Part shown: in pieces, positions 8,097 through 17,908 of the stretch
Layout of the letters: each line of letters begins with the position of its first letter
How positions within the stretch are numbered: position 1 is the first letter of the stretch
Assembly (NCBI RefSeq): GCF_014218355.1
Contig: NZ_AP023368.1
Location: 2,422,001 to 2,486,000, forward strand
Direction of reading: 5' to 3'
Origin: Anaerocolumna chitinilytica
GTDB lineage: Bacteria > Bacillota > Clostridia > Lachnospirales > Lachnospiraceae
Length of the DNA: 64,000 nt
Notes under the pieces: model-generated
Told to the model about the DNA's origin: nothing
The model's database searches: none
The model's input: only the letters and a program-made list of their open reading frames with translations
Position numbers and translations under genes: made by a program

Positions 8097-8885
8097 ATGA
8101 ATATTTTAGTGTGTATCAAACAAGTGCCTGACAGCAATAAGGTTGAGGTGGATCCGGTTACCGGAGTTTTGAAGAGAAACGGTGTGGAATCTAAGATGAA
8201 TCCATATGATCTATATGCTATTGAAACGGCACTTCGCATTAAGGAGAAGCAGGGAGGAAGCATTACTGCCTTAACCATGGGACCAAATCAAGCAGCTGGA
8301 ATTATAAGAGAAGCTTTTGCCATGGGAGTGGATTATGGCGTCTTGATATCAGACAGGAAATTTGGCGGGGCTGATGTTCTAGCGACAAGTTATACCATAT
8401 CTCAAGGGATTATGAAGTCCGGTGAGTATGATTTAATCTTATGCGGGAAGCAAACAACAGATGGCGATACTGCCCAGGTTGGCCCTGAAGTGGCTGAATG
8501 GATGGGAATTCCAAGCCTCTCCAACGTCTCAAAGATTGTGGAATTAAAAGAGGATTCCATCATTGTGGAGATGGATATGACCCATGAGATAGAAATTGCA
8601 GAAATAAAATACCCTTGTTTACTGGCTGTTGATAAAGATATATTTATTCCCAGGCTCCCCTCCTATGTGAAAAAACAGGAGACAAAAGACAGGGAGATAA
8701 CAGTTATAACTCTTGCAGATTTGGATGACAAAGAGGAAAAGCATTATGGGTTAAATGGTTCTCCAACTCAGGTGCAGCGTATTTTCCCTCCGGAAGTAAA
8801 TGACCACAGGGAGGTCTGGAACGGTGACGGCTCTGAGCTAACAGGCAGACTGCTTCATAAGTTGAAAGAACTTAAATTCGCATAA
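8097..8885 (+). CDS. etfB: Electron-transfer flavoprotein beta subunit of the lactate dehydrogenase complex
   Basis: 262-residue EtfB. The start MNILVCIKQVPDS and the signature LCGKQTTDGDTAQVGPEVAE are diagnostic. By comparison with the Acetobacterium woodii LctBCD complex, this subunit is expected to hold the bifurcating FAD and take part in lactate oxidation with NAD, driven by simultaneous oxidation of reduced ferredoxin. It starts after AAAGGAG and is followed 13 nt later by the EtfA gene. That the complex bifurcates electrons is inferred from the gene order and the ferredoxin-fused EtfA next door. Confidence 0.92.
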   Translation: MNILVCIKQVPDSNKVEVDPVTGVLKRNGVESKMNPYDLYAIETALRIKEKQGGSITALTMGPNQAAGIIREAFAMGVDYGVLISDRKFGGADVLATSYTISQGIMKSGEYDLILCGKQTTDGDTAQVGPEVAEWMGIPSLSNVSKIVELKEDSIIVEMDMTHEIEIAEIKYPCLLAVDKDIFIPRLPSYVKKQETKDREITVITLADLDDKEEKHYGLNGSPTQVQRIFPPEVNDHREVWNGDGSELTGRLLHKLKELKFA

Positions 8886-8898
8886 GAAGGAGAAAAGA

Positions 8899-10095
8899 AT
8901 GGCTAAGTTAATTATAAATCAGGAAAAAGTCGGAAACATCCAGGAGCTTATACGTATTTGTCCCTTCGGGGCTCTGGAGGAAAAGGATAATAAACTTCAG
9001 ATAAATGCAGCCTGTAAGATGTGTAAGCTATGTGTAAAGAAAGGTCCTCAAGGGGCAATCGAATATATTGAAGAGACAGTTGAAACGGTAGATAAGGAAA
9101 ACTGGAAGGGAATTGCTGTATATGTTGACCATATGGATGGAGTTATTCATCCCGTAACCTATGAATTAATCGGAAAAGCAAAGGAATTGGCAGAGAAAAT
9201 AAATCACCCGGTTTATGCTGTTATGATAGGACATGGTATCGGAGCACAGTGTGAAGAACTGCTCCATTATGAGGTCGACAAAGTATATGTATATGATAGA
9301 GAAGAATTAGAACGTTTTAAGATGGAACCCTATACAAGAGTCTTTGAAGATTTTGTGGGAAAAATTAAACCTACGGCTATTTTAATGGGGGCTACTACTG
9401 TAGGAAGACAGTTAGCACCAAGACTGGCAGCCAGACTAAAAACCGGACTGACAGCAGATTGTACAATATTGGATATCAATGAGAATACAGATTTGGTACA
9501 GATAAGACCAGCCTTTGGAGGTAATATTATGGCGCAGATATTAACGCCGAATCACAGGCCTCAGATGGCTACGGTACGTTATAAGGTTATGAACGCACCG
9601 ACCAGAAAAGATTCTGCTGGGGGAGAGATTATTTCATGTGATATTGATTCGAATGAACTCACAAGTAAGGTTACTGTTCTGGATATCATTGAGAAAGAAA
9701 AGGAACAGTTTATAGAAGCATCGGAAGTTCTTGTGGTAGCAGGCAGGGGGATAAAAAAAGAAGAAGATTTGGCTATGATAAAAGAACTTGCTGACCTTTT
9801 AGGAGGGCAGATAGCCTGTACAAGACCGGTTATGGAGGCCGGATGGCTGGAAGCTAAACGTCAGGTAGGCTTAAGCGGACGTACAGTAAGACCAAGACTT
9901 ATAATAACCTGTGGGGTATCCGGTTCTGTACAGTTTACAGCAGGTATGAATAACTCCGAACAGATAATTGCTATTAATAAGGATGAGAATGCACCTATCT
10001 TTAAGACTGCACATTATTGTTTGGTAGGCGATTTATATGATATAATACCGGATTTAATTAGTAAGATAAAGGAAAGCCGGTCGGTAAGTGCCTAG
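8899..10095 (+). CDS. etfA: Electron-transfer flavoprotein alpha subunit with N-terminal iron-sulfur domain
   Basis: 398-residue EtfA with an extra ferredoxin-like segment at the N-terminus: Cys21 (ICPFGAL) and C39-K-M-C42-K-L-C45, followed by KKGPQGAIEY, enough for one [4Fe-4S] cluster. The rest is a normal EtfA: an adenine-nucleotide-like domain, then the FAD-binding C-terminal domain with RPVMEAGW, LSGRTVRPRLIITCGVSG and FKTAHYCLVGD. EtfA subunits with this fusion occur in the bifurcating lactate dehydrogenase LctC. It probably passes electrons between ferredoxin, FAD and the dehydrogenase encoded next. It is co-transcribed with etfB. Confidence 0.92.
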   Translation: MAKLIINQEKVGNIQELIRICPFGALEEKDNKLQINAACKMCKLCVKKGPQGAIEYIEETVETVDKENWKGIAVYVDHMDGVIHPVTYELIGKAKELAEKINHPVYAVMIGHGIGAQCEELLHYEVDKVYVYDREELERFKMEPYTRVFEDFVGKIKPTAILMGATTVGRQLAPRLAARLKTGLTADCTILDINENTDLVQIRPAFGGNIMAQILTPNHRPQMATVRYKVMNAPTRKDSAGGEIISCDIDSNELTSKVTVLDIIEKEKEQFIEASEVLVVAGRGIKKEEDLAMIKELADLLGGQIACTRPVMEAGWLEAKRQVGLSGRTVRPRLIITCGVSGSVQFTAGMNNSEQIIAINKDENAPIFKTAHYCLVGDLYDIIPDLISKIKESRSVSA

Positions 10096-10176
10096 ATTCT
10101 CTTTTTTTAGAAGGAACTTTGTTATAGGATTAGTGTGCATTGAAGCCTTTAGTGCTAAGCAGCAGGAATGGAGGAA

Positions 10177-10246
10177 GAGTGAAAGATAAATCTTTCACTC
10201 CCCCTGATTATATACGCGTGCTAAAGCACGCAGATGGGAGCCAAAT
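10177..10246 (+). promoter_or_regulatory. Two-hairpin 5' leader (copy A) before the lactate dehydrogenase gene
   Basis: Hairpin 1 is GAGTGAAAGA-TAAA-TCTTTCACTC (10177-10200). Hairpin 2 is GCGTGC-TAAA-GCACGC (10216-10231), followed at once by AGATGGGAG, which holds the ribosome site, and the ATG at 10247. Almost the same leader precedes the gene at 34020, and related ones precede 25946, 44955 and 47262. The conserved order hairpin, GATT..TA, hairpin, SD, ATG suggests an RNA element acting on translation or mRNA stability, or a small mobile cassette. Confidence 0.6.
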
Positions 10247-11650
10247 ATGAATTATAAAAGATTAGACGAGGATGATTTAACAATTATCCGAAGTATTATA
10301 AAAGAGGAAGAACGAATTCTATATGCCGAGGAGATTAATGAAGAGTATAGTCATGATGAATTAAGTGATACTGTCAGTTACCCGGACGTTGTGGTGAAGG
10401 TAATATCCACAGATGAGGTCTCTGAGATTATGAAATATGCCTATGAGAACAATATACCGGTTACCCCAAGAGGCTCGGGTACCGGCTTAGTAGGAGCTTC
10501 TGTATCAATTGAGCACGGCATCATGTTGGATACAAGCCTGATGAACCGTTTTCTGGAGCTGGACGAAAATAACCTTACCATTACTGTAGAGCCGGGAGTT
10601 CTGTTAATGGAACTGTCCGCCTACGTTCAGGACAGAGATTTATTCTATCCTCCGGATCCGGGTGAAAAATCTGCGACCATCGGCGGAAATATCAGTACCA
10701 ATGCCGGTGGTATGAGAGCTGTGAAATACGGTGTTACCAGAGATTATGTAAGAGGACTTGAAGTAGTTCTGCCAGATGGAAAGGTTGTGGAATTCGGCGG
10801 TAAAGTGGTGAAGAACAGTACCGGATATGCTATGAAGGATTTAATGGTAGGTTCTGAAGGAACTCTGGGCATTATTACAAAAGCAACTTTAAAGCTCCTT
10901 CCCTTACCCAAAAAAGCTATCAGCCTTCTGATTCCTTTTCCGACCCTGGAAAAAGCTATACGTACAGTACCTTTTATCATTAAATCCAAATCTATTCCGA
11001 CAGCAATTGAATTTATGCAAAGAGAAGTAATACTGGATGCCGAAAAATATCTGGGTAAGAAGTTCCCGGATAATAGTGCAGATGCATATCTCTTGCTTAA
11101 ATTTGACGGCAATTCCACTGAAGAGATTGAGAAAGATTATGCCAATGTAGCTCAAATTTGTCTTGAGCAGGGAGCAATCGACATTCTAATATCTGACACC
11201 AATGAAAGAGAAGAGTCTATATGGAAAGCAAGAGGGGCTTTTTTGGAAGCTATCAAGGGCTCAACTACTTATATGGATGAAGTTGATGTGGTTGTTCCGA
11301 GAGGTTCCGTTAATGAGATGGTAGAATATATTCATGGATTATACAAGGAAGTAGATATCCGAATCAAGAGCTTTGGTCATGCAGGAGATGGTAACCTTCA
11401 CGCCTATATACTTAAGGATGATTTAAATCAGGAGGAATGGGAAGAAAAGATGAAGGCAGCTATGGATAAAATATACGGAAAGGCCAGAGAATTGAGCGGA
11501 CAGGTATCCGGTGAGCATGGTATTGGCTATGCAAAAAAATCTTATCTTATGGAATCTATGGATCCTGCAACTGTAGAGATAATGAGGGGAATCAAAAGAG
11601 CTTTTGACCCTAAGAATATTCTAAATCCTCATAAAGTTTGTCAGATATAA
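10247..11650 (+). CDS. lctD: FAD-dependent lactate dehydrogenase subunit (LctD/GlcD family)
   Basis: 467-residue FAD-binding oxidoreductase of the GlcD/D-2-hydroxyacid dehydrogenase type. The PCMH-type FAD fold shows [13 protein letters not shown] near residue 83, [17 protein letters not shown] near 148, and [13 protein letters not shown]. The C-terminal oxidase domain shows [11 protein letters not shown] and [12 protein letters not shown], with the metal/substrate His and Glu typical of the family. Position after permease, EtfB and EtfA matches the lct operon of acetogens. It is 151 nt from etfA and has its own two-hairpin leader, so its translation may be set separately. A terminator follows. 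Confidence 0.9.
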   Translation: MNYKRLDEDDLTIIRSIIKEEERILYAEEINEEYSHDELSDTVSYPDVVVKVISTDEVSEIMKYAYENNIPVTPRGSGTGLVGASVSIEHGIMLDTSLMNRFLELDENNLTITVEPGVLLMELSAYVQDRDLFYPPDPGEKSATIGGNISTNAGGMRAVKYGVTRDYVRGLEVVLPDGKVVEFGGKVVKNSTGYAMKDLMVGSEGTLGIITKATLKLLPLPKKAISLLIPFPTLEKAIRTVPFIIKSKSIPTAIEFMQREVILDAEKYLGKKFPDNSADAYLLLKFDGNSTEEIEKDYANVAQICLEQGAIDILISDTNEREESIWKARGAFLEAIKGSTTYMDEVDVVVPRGSVNEMVEYIHGLYKEVDIRIKSFGHAGDGNLHAYILKDDLNQEEWEEKMKAAMDKIYGKARELSGQVSGEHGIGYAKKSYLMESMDPATVEIMRGIKRAFDPKNILNPHKVCQI

Positions 11651-11673
11651 AAGGCTGATAAGCTTACTCACTT

Positions 11674-11716
11674 AAAGGACAGTAAAAATGGTTAAAACCG
11701 TTGATACTGTCCTTTT
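11674..11716 (+). terminator. Terminator of the lactate operon
   Basis: AAAGGACAGTA (11674-11684) pairs with TACTGTCCTTTT (11705-11716), with an inner GGTT/AACC pair, 23 nt after the dehydrogenase stop codon. The remaining 300 bases to the next gene are AT-rich and show no other feature I can support. Confidence 0.85.
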
Positions 11717-12016
11717 ACAGTTTATTTTCTGAAAAAGCAATTTAATTATTGAAATTGTATAATATAGAACATATAATATAAATTACGTTATATAAAGTGC
11801 ATAATGCCAATCATGTCACCTACTGTCAGGACATAATTTATTTTCTTTTATTTTACATTTTTGTCATAACTCCTTATACTAAAATTATTAAAGAAGCAGC
11901 CAGAGCAATTGAAAATTTTATAAGGAATGGATGCGGGGAATAACAAGCACAAAAGAAAAGGTACCAGTATAAATACTGGGAAGGTAACAACGGATAAGAA
12001 AGTGGAGGATACCTTG

Positions 12017-12727
12017 ATGGAACAGTCAAGTTCAGGTACAGATATGTTTTTATCACATAACTCAGATTATACGAATAAAGATAGTCTGAAAGGCAATGAA
12101 TCCAAGACGAATGAGATGAAGACAGTAACAGAGCGGATTTATTCAGGAATCGAAGAGGTTGATGTAAATCTTCAGGATGTTGTGGAATCCTTTGTAGAAG
12201 CTTCATCGAAGGCAGAAGAGGGAATGCAGGTTATAAATACCGGAGTCAGCCAAATGACTACCATCCGCGGAAATTTTAACTCCGTTGTTCATGCAATTGA
12301 TAAGCTGGCATCAAAATCTGGTGAAATAAAAAATATTGTTGAAATGATTACAAGAATAGCAAGGATGACCAACCTTTTAGCCTTAAATGCTTCCATAGAA
12401 GCCGCAAGAGCCGGGGAACAGGGAAGAGGGTTTACCGTGGTTGCTAACGAAGTGCGAAAATTAGCGGAACAATCTTCCGAAGCAGCAAAAGATATTGGTG
12501 CATTAATCAATGCAATCGAGGAGGAGATTCAACAGACAGCTGAAACCATACAAAATGTAAATAAAGATGTAGAATACGGAGAGGCTGTTATCGCAGATGC
12601 CGGCAAAACTTTTAATGGAATATTCTTAAACATTGAAAATGTGTCCGATAAGATCATGAATGTATCAGCTGCAATGGAAGAAGTGTTTTCAGCAGCACAG
12701 CTTCTTATTAATGATAAAAACAGCTAG
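12017..12727 (+). CDS. Soluble methyl-accepting chemotaxis-type signalling protein
   Basis: About 236 residues with no membrane segment or sensor domain. Residues from the middle onward form the hairpin tip of an MCP signalling domain: [20 protein letters not shown] and [20 protein letters not shown] are the strongly conserved CheA/CheW contact region, flanked by coiled coils. I chose the ATG at 12017, which has GGAGG eight bases upstream; an in-frame ATG at 11927 would add 30 residues but has a poor ribosome site. The cytoplasmic half on each side of the tip is short, as in minimal soluble receptors. Partner and stimulus are unknown; no other che gene is present here. Confidence 0.8.
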   Translation: MEQSSSGTDMFLSHNSDYTNKDSLKGNESKTNEMKTVTERIYSGIEEVDVNLQDVVESFVEASSKAEEGMQVINTGVSQMTTIRGNFNSVVHAIDKLASKSGEIKNIVEMITRIARMTNLLALNASIEAARAGEQGRGFTVVANEVRKLAEQSSEAAKDIGALINAIEEEIQQTAETIQNVNKDVEYGEAVIADAGKTFNGIFLNIENVSDKIMNVSAAMEEVFSAAQLLINDKNS

Positions 12728-12736
12728 ACTGGAGCA

Positions 12737-12767
12737 GCGGGTGTATGTTCTTTCGAATATACACCCG
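12737..12767 (+). terminator. Terminator hairpin
   Basis: GCGGGTGTAT pairs with ATACACCCGC around a loop containing TTCTTTCGAA, ten bases after the chemoreceptor-like gene, followed by an AT-rich ATTTATATT tail. Confidence 0.7.
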
Positions 12768-12906
12768 CATTTATATTATGGTCTTGTTTATATATGGCGT
12801 TTTATATAAAATAATTATATAAAATAAGAAGGCATATATATGATAATGGAAACATTTATATTTATTTCATGATGAAAGAGTTTACTTTTAAAGGAGGATA
12901 TACAAT

Positions 12907-13749
12907 ATGAAGATGGAGTTTCCGGTAGAAGAAGCAGTCAGAGCACGATACAGTGTCAGAAGTTACGAAGAACGTCTGCTTTCTGAGAAGGAAAAAAGTC
13001 AACTTAAAGCTTACTCAGAAACAGTATCCAATCCCTTTTCCGTTCAGGTTTCCTTTCACCTGTTGGAATCTAAGAATGCAGTAAATGGAGATAAGTTAGG
13101 CACTTACGGTATGATAAAAGGAGCGAAAGATTATATCGGAGCAACCGTAGCAGACGAGAAACTGGCGTTGGAAGCTTTAGGTTATTCCTTTGAAAAATTA
13201 ATTCTTTATGCTGCCTCAAAGGGGATTGGAACCTGCTGGCTGGGTGGTACGTTTAAACGCAGTCAGTTTGCTCTTGCAATGGAGATAAAGGAAAATGAGC
13301 TTTTTCCTGCTATTACTCCCATAGGGTACCCTTTAAAGAAAAAGCGTTTAACAGAGTCAATTGTTCGAAAAGTAGTAAAAGCAGACCAGCGAAAAGACTG
13401 GAATGAACTCTTTTTTAAAGATGATTTTTCCCATCCCCTTACGAAAGCAGAAGCAGGTGAATTTGAATTCCCTCTGGAAATGCTGCGTCTTGCACCTTCT
13501 GCCAGCAATAAACAGCCCTGGAGGATTGTGCAAAAAGACAACACTTACCACTTTTATGAAGCGAGGACACCAGGATACAGTGAGAAGCTTGCCCTTGATA
13601 TCCAGCGAGTGGATATTGGTATCGCAGCCTGTCATTTTCATTTGGCAGTTTTAGAAAAGGGTATAGCAGGAAGGTTTGAGAAGCTTACAAATCCTGAAAT
13701 ACAACTTCCGGAGAATATGTATTATATCTTTTCCTTTTTAGCTCAATAA
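12907..13749 (+). CDS. Nitroreductase-family protein
   Basis: 280-residue FMN-dependent nitroreductase-like protein of the two-lobed type. EEAVRARYSVRSYEERLLS at the start matches the FMN-contacting R(R/Y)SVR motif, YAASKGIGTCWLGGTF is the central helix/glycine motif, and APSASNKQPWRI in the second half is another FMN/substrate loop. It probably reduces quinones, nitro compounds or related electrophiles with NAD(P)H. A strong AAAGGAGG site precedes the ATG. It is a single gene; the physiological substrate is not evident. Confidence 0.85.
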   Translation: MKMEFPVEEAVRARYSVRSYEERLLSEKEKSQLKAYSETVSNPFSVQVSFHLLESKNAVNGDKLGTYGMIKGAKDYIGATVADEKLALEALGYSFEKLILYAASKGIGTCWLGGTFKRSQFALAMEIKENELFPAITPIGYPLKKKRLTESIVRKVVKADQRKDWNELFFKDDFSHPLTKAEAGEFEFPLEMLRLAPSASNKQPWRIVQKDNTYHFYEARTPGYSEKLALDIQRVDIGIAACHFHLAVLEKGIAGRFEKLTNPEIQLPENMYYIFSFLAQ

Positions 13750-13831
13750 GGAGCAGATACCATAATTAAGAAATGGTTATTTTTGTTGAAATGAATCATA
13801 TATTTATCTAAAATAATAAATCGAGGAAAAC

Positions 13832-15127
13832 ATGATTATACATGTTGTTCAAGCCGGAGAAACGATTTATACAATAGCTGCATATTATAATGTTGATGTG
13901 ACAAGACTGGTAGAGGAAAACGGGCTGGTAAACCCTGAGAATCTGGTTGTAGGGCAGACTATTGTTATTGCATATCCTGAGCAGGTTTATATCGGACAGG
14001 AAGGAGATACCCTTGATAGTATATCACAGGCTTTTGGCGTTACAAGGATGCAGCTGCTTCGGAATAATCCTTTTCTATTCGACAGAAATATTGTTTATCA
14101 GGGAGAAACGATAGTAATTAGTTATGAAACCCAGGATAGTGTATCTATTAATGCATATGCGTATCCGTTTATCGATAAAAAAACTCTCAGGAAGACATTG
14201 CCTTATTTGACTTTTTTAACGATTTTTAATTATCAAGCAATGGAAAATGGTGATATAGTTGGACAGGATGATACAGAGATTATCGCTGCTGCAAGAGAAT
14301 ATGGAGTTGCGCCACTTATGTCATTGTCCACCTTATCCTATCAGGGAAGAAGCAATATTGAGGCAACTAATAATATTCTTTATAATACAGATATTATGGA
14401 ACGGCATATTGGTAATATATTAACTATTCTAAGAGAGAAAGAATTTTATGGTCTCAATGTTTCTTTGATAAATCTTAATTCACAGAACAAACCGGCATAT
14501 GAAAATTTTATGACAATACTCTCCAGGCGTTTAAAGGCAGAAGGTTTTTTACTTTTTATTAGTATAACACCCAGAATCATGGTAAGCTCGACTGAAATAT
14601 CTTTTGAGCAATTAGATTATACGGAATTAGGAAGAATAGCAGATTATCTGCAGATAATATCATATGGATGGGGTTCCTTAGCAGCTCCTCCTTCTCCTTC
14701 TTCCCCTGTTTTTCTTACACGGATGTTACTTCAAAATGCAGTTATTATGATTCCTTCAGAGAAAATATTTTCGGGAATTTCAGTTATCGGTTATGATTGG
14801 CAAAGTCCATATGTGCTGGGTATATCAAGAGCCAACGCCCTGACCACGGATGCGGCTATAGGATTAGCACTGGAAACAAATTCTATTATTATGTTTGAAG
14901 AAAATTCGCAGACACCTTACTTTGAATATACTGTTGAAATTTCAGGAAGGCCTTACAGGCATATTGTCTGGTTTAAAGATGCAAGAAGTATAGATGCGCT
15001 AATTAAGCTTGTACCGGAATATGAACTACAAGGTTCAGCTATATGGAATATCATGAGCTATTTTGCCCAGATGTGGCTGGTAATTAATTCTCAGTATAAT
15101 ATAAACAAGGTATTACCTGAAATTTAA
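13832..15127 (+). CDS. LysM-GH18 spore-type protein with degenerate catalytic motif
   Basis: 431-residue protein with two LysM peptidoglycan-binding domains (residues 1-48, VVQAGETIYTIAAYYNVD; and 50-97, YIGQEGDTLDSISQAFGVT). A GH18-like barrel as in spore-cortex proteins SleL/YaaH follows. In active SleL-type enzymes the fourth strand carries a DXE catalytic signature; the matching segment here reads FYGLNVSLINLN, without Asp or Glu, so hydrolysis is doubtful and a binding or structural role is more likely. There is no signal peptide, as is usual for coat-associated SleL proteins. GAGGAAAAC lies upstream of the ATG. Its presence suggests a spore former. Confidence 0.82.
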   Translation: MIIHVVQAGETIYTIAAYYNVDVTRLVEENGLVNPENLVVGQTIVIAYPEQVYIGQEGDTLDSISQAFGVTRMQLLRNNPFLFDRNIVYQGETIVISYETQDSVSINAYAYPFIDKKTLRKTLPYLTFLTIFNYQAMENGDIVGQDDTEIIAAAREYGVAPLMSLSTLSYQGRSNIEATNNILYNTDIMERHIGNILTILREKEFYGLNVSLINLNSQNKPAYENFMTILSRRLKAEGFLLFISITPRIMVSSTEISFEQLDYTELGRIADYLQIISYGWGSLAAPPSPSSPVFLTRMLLQNAVIMIPSEKIFSGISVIGYDWQSPYVLGISRANALTTDAAIGLALETNSIIMFEENSQTPYFEYTVEISGRPYRHIVWFKDARSIDALIKLVPEYELQGSAIWNIMSYFAQMWLVINSQYNINKVLPEI

Positions 15128-15281
15128 ACAGTTATAATATACAGTAATTTAAACCTTATTTTCAGATTGTTCAAGCTGTAAAACCCACAGAATGAAACAA
15201 CATAAGAGCTAAACGGCAATTTTATTTGCTTTATAACCATTCTGACCTATGAGAAAAATTTATAATTAGGAGCGTGATTAA

Positions 15282-15953
15282 ATGACAAAAAATGAAGTAC
15301 TCAAGATACTTTCAGATTTAGGCAATGAGAAACGAAAAGAGATGTATAGGAAGAAGGGAGCCGGCGATAACACTTATGGTGTTTTAATGGGAGAATTAAG
15401 GAAGCTGGCAAAACAGCTTGGGCCAAATCAGGAGCTGGCATTAGAATTATGGCAAAGTGAAAATACCGATGCCAGGTGGCTTGCCTGTATGATATTTGAG
15501 GGGAAGAAGCTGACACCGGATGAAGTGAAAAGTATGGTTTCTGAGTTGACATATGCAGATTTGATTGATAAGTTCATTGGTGAGGTTGTTTGTGACCTAA
15601 GTTATGCGGATGAACTTGCGAAAGAATGGTCTGCTTCAGATAGAGACAATCTTGGACGAGCCGGCTGGGATATCATTGCTTATAAAATTTCAGAAGGTAA
15701 ATTAAAAGAGGAGGTACTGGAAGAACTTCTTGCAATCCTTGAAGCCGGTTTACAAACTGCCCCTGAAGCTAAGCAATGGGCAATGAATCATGCTCTTTGT
15801 GAAATCGGGATATGTTATCCGAAGTATACAAAGAGGTGCATTACACTTGGTGAAACCCTAGCAGTCTACAAGGAGATGAAAGTGGCAAAAGGCTGTACCT
15901 CAGCTTATGCTCCAGAATGGATTGCTGCCGGTCTCAGGAAAAGAAAGAACTAG
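15282..15953 (+). CDS. DNA alkylation repair protein, AlkD-like HEAT-repeat family
   Basis: 223-residue all-helical protein. GAGDNTYGVLMGELRKLAKQ, ENTDARWLACMIFEGKKL and LAKEWSASDRDNLGRAGWDI are typical of the AlkD/AlkC HEAT-like DNA glycosylase superfamily, which removes alkylated bases such as 3- and 7-alkylpurines. Length is normal for the family. TAGGAG precedes the ATG. It stands alone with 150 bases of featureless DNA on each side. The activity is inferred from the family; some members lack glycosylase activity. Confidence 0.82.
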   Translation: MTKNEVLKILSDLGNEKRKEMYRKKGAGDNTYGVLMGELRKLAKQLGPNQELALELWQSENTDARWLACMIFEGKKLTPDEVKSMVSELTYADLIDKFIGEVVCDLSYADELAKEWSASDRDNLGRAGWDIIAYKISEGKLKEEVLEELLAILEAGLQTAPEAKQWAMNHALCEIGICYPKYTKRCITLGETLAVYKEMKVAKGCTSAYAPEWIAAGLRKRKN

Positions 15954-16079
15954 ATTAATCCTGTAATTATAACACCCTTATATCGGTAATTTTATAACCT
16001 GATTTCATATATTATAAATAATTAAATATTAACTATAATACTTAATTATTTTTTATTGATATCGGGGGATAAGAATGTT

Positions 16080-16862
16080 ATGAAGAGAGTGTTAGTAATC
16101 GGAGCGAATAGTTATATAGGTAAGAAGTTCTGTGAATATATACATTCACTGAATCAAGAGTTTATTGAGGTTGATATGGTGAGTGCTTCAAATGGAGCTT
16201 GGGAAAGTGTAGATTTATCTTTATATGATACGGTATTACATTTGTCTGCAATTGTATATGAAAAAGAAAATGAAAGAACAAAAGAGCTCTATGAAAAAGT
16301 AAATCATAGGCTTCCTGTACGAATTGCATATAAAGCTAGGGAAAATCATGTGAAGCAGTTTGTTTTCATGAGTTCTGCCGCTGTGTACGGAGAAATTAAC
16401 GGCTGTATAACAAAGGAAACGATACCTGTGCCCTCAACACTTTATGGTAAGACAAAATTAGCAGCTGAGAAGGAGCTTGTTAAGTTAGAGAGCACAGAAT
16501 TTAAAATAGTAATTATCCGAGCACCTATGGTGTATGGTGACGGCTGTAAGGGGAATTACCAGAAACTAAGTAAAATTGCCAGGTTTACACCTGTCTTTCC
16601 TGATTATCATAATAAAAGGAGCATGATACATGTAGATCGGTTATGCAGTTGTATTATAGAGCTGGTTCTAAAGGAAGCACAAGGCTGTTATTTTTTACAG
16701 GATGATAATTATGCAGATACCTGTGAATTAGTCGTTGGGATAAGAAAGAAACTTGGTAAGAAAACTTACCTCACGAAAGCCTTTAATCCGTTGATAGTGC
16801 ATTTAAAAAATAGATTGAACCTATTCAATAAGATATTTGGTGATATGTACTATTTAGGCTAA
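16080..16862 (+). CDS. NAD-dependent epimerase/dehydratase family protein
   Basis: About 260 residues, extended SDR fold. A glycine-rich nucleotide-binding start (KRVLVIGANSYIGKKFCEY), DTVLHLSAIVYEKEN, FVFMSSAAVYGE with the catalytic Ser, and the YXXXK pair in TLYGKTKLAAEK. It is shorter than typical GalE enzymes but complete through the substrate domain. The ATG at 16080 is preceded by GGGGGA; a TTG at 16056 is less likely. Probably modifies a nucleotide sugar; the substrate is unknown. It converges with the flavodoxin gene. Confidence 0.85.
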   Translation: MKRVLVIGANSYIGKKFCEYIHSLNQEFIEVDMVSASNGAWESVDLSLYDTVLHLSAIVYEKENERTKELYEKVNHRLPVRIAYKARENHVKQFVFMSSAAVYGEINGCITKETIPVPSTLYGKTKLAAEKELVKLESTEFKIVIIRAPMVYGDGCKGNYQKLSKIARFTPVFPDYHNKRSMIHVDRLCSCIIELVLKEAQGCYFLQDDNYADTCELVVGIRKKLGKKTYLTKAFNPLIVHLKNRLNLFNKIFGDMYYLG

Positions 16863-16898
16863 AATAATCCAACATCAAATATCAGTTTAAGTTGTACA

Positions 16899-17435
16899 TT
16901 AACCTTTTATTCTTGGTATAGCAGAAGTTAACTGAGTCATAGTAATTGAAGTTAGTTTTGTAATATCATTATTGTTGATTTTGTAACTGGCGGTATCTTT
17001 TCTCTCTACCTTATTGGATACAGGCAATAAATCTGCTATATGCAAGTCAATAATTGCTGCAGGTTTTATACCCGTTCTTTTTTCTAAGTCACCTTCAAGC
17101 TTCCCATTTCCTGCGTCAGCTCCGCCACTTATCGAAATAAAAGCATAGTTGGCGGGGTGACTTTTGAGATGTCTCAGGTATGAGCGAAGAGGAGCTGCCA
17201 CTTGCCCCATCCATACTGGTCCAAGGAAGAGTAGTAGGTCATAGCCATTCAATTCTTCAGGTGTCGGCTGTACCCGAGGTATTCTTTTAAAGAGCATATC
17301 CAGAATTATAATTCCCATAGTGCGTGGTTTGGGTTCGGATACTTTAATGTGTTCAGCGGACAATTCCTGTGCAATACTGCATGCTAAAGACTCATTGTTG
17401 CCGGTAAAGGAATATGAAATAACTTTAATGTTCAT
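16899..17435 (-). CDS. Flavodoxin-like protein
   Basis: 178 residues; SYSFTGNNESLACSIAQEL is the FMN phosphate-binding loop (a variant of T.T.T), and LLFLGPVWMGQVAAPLRSYL and FISISGGADAGNGKLE are the isoalloxazine-side loops. It probably serves as a flavodoxin-type FMN reductase or electron carrier. It has a GGAGG site and is the last gene of a minus-strand unit TetR - FMN-binding protein - flavodoxin, which points to shared redox duty with the membrane FMN-binding protein. Confidence 0.85.
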   Translation of the reverse strand: MNIKVISYSFTGNNESLACSIAQELSAEHIKVSEPKPRTMGIIILDMLFKRIPRVQPTPEELNGYDLLLFLGPVWMGQVAAPLRSYLRHLKSHPANYAFISISGGADAGNGKLEGDLEKRTGIKPAAIIDLHIADLLPVSNKVERKDTASYKINNNDITKLTSITMTQLTSAIPRIKG

Positions 17436-17458
17436 GTGAAAACCTCCAAAATTTATTA

Positions 17459-17884
17459 TTATTTATTTATCTGTGCCTTGTTAAGTGCGTTTTCCAACCC
17501 TTTAAGATATGCTTTGGAAGTAAGAGTTGCACCGCTTATAGCATCAACCTGCAGAGATTGTGTCTGAATCACTCTCCCAAACAATTCTTCTGTAAACTCA
17601 GTCGGCCGTTTCTCCGTTTGTTCCAGTAACTTGATGTTTACTACCTTGCCGGAGGCTATCGTTACCTGGACTTTATTAGCCCGCCATTTATACATGCCGC
17701 CTTCATAGTCACCGACAAAAGTGCCATCCTTAAGCTGACTGAAGTCGATGCTGTCGATAGGGAGGTTCTTGGCTTCCCGCCGTTCACTTGCTGTAAAAAA
17801 GAATCCACCTGCCAAACTTGCCGTTATCAGTAAAATGATTACAACAATGGCTATTTGTATTTTAAATTTTCTTTTTGATTTCAT
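17459..17884 (-). CDS. Membrane-anchored FMN-binding domain protein
   Basis: 141 residues: an N-terminal hydrophobic segment (residues 9-30) anchors or exports the protein, and an FMN_bind domain follows. DAISGATLTSKAY carries the SGAT-x-T motif in which ApbE-type transferases attach FMN covalently to Thr. It is likely an extracytoplasmic flavin-carrying redox protein of the RnfG/NqrC-like type. It lies 23 nt before the flavodoxin gene and 24 nt after the TetR gene on the same strand. No ApbE gene is in the window. Confidence 0.85.
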   Translation of the reverse strand: MKSKRKFKIQIAIVVIILLITASLAGGFFFTASERREAKNLPIDSIDFSQLKDGTFVGDYEGGMYKWRANKVQVTIASGKVVNIKLLEQTEKRPTEFTEELFGRVIQTQSLQVDAISGATLTSKAYLKGLENALNKAQINK

Positions 17885-17908
17885 AGGGATATTCCTTTCT
17901 CCATTATA

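Noticed and set aside
10177..10246. Known riboswitch (c-di-GMP or guanidine type) for the two-hairpin leader
   Set aside because: ACGC...CACGCAGATGGGAG loosely recalls parts of such switches, but the conserved junctions and loops are absent and hairpin 2 abuts the ribosome site.
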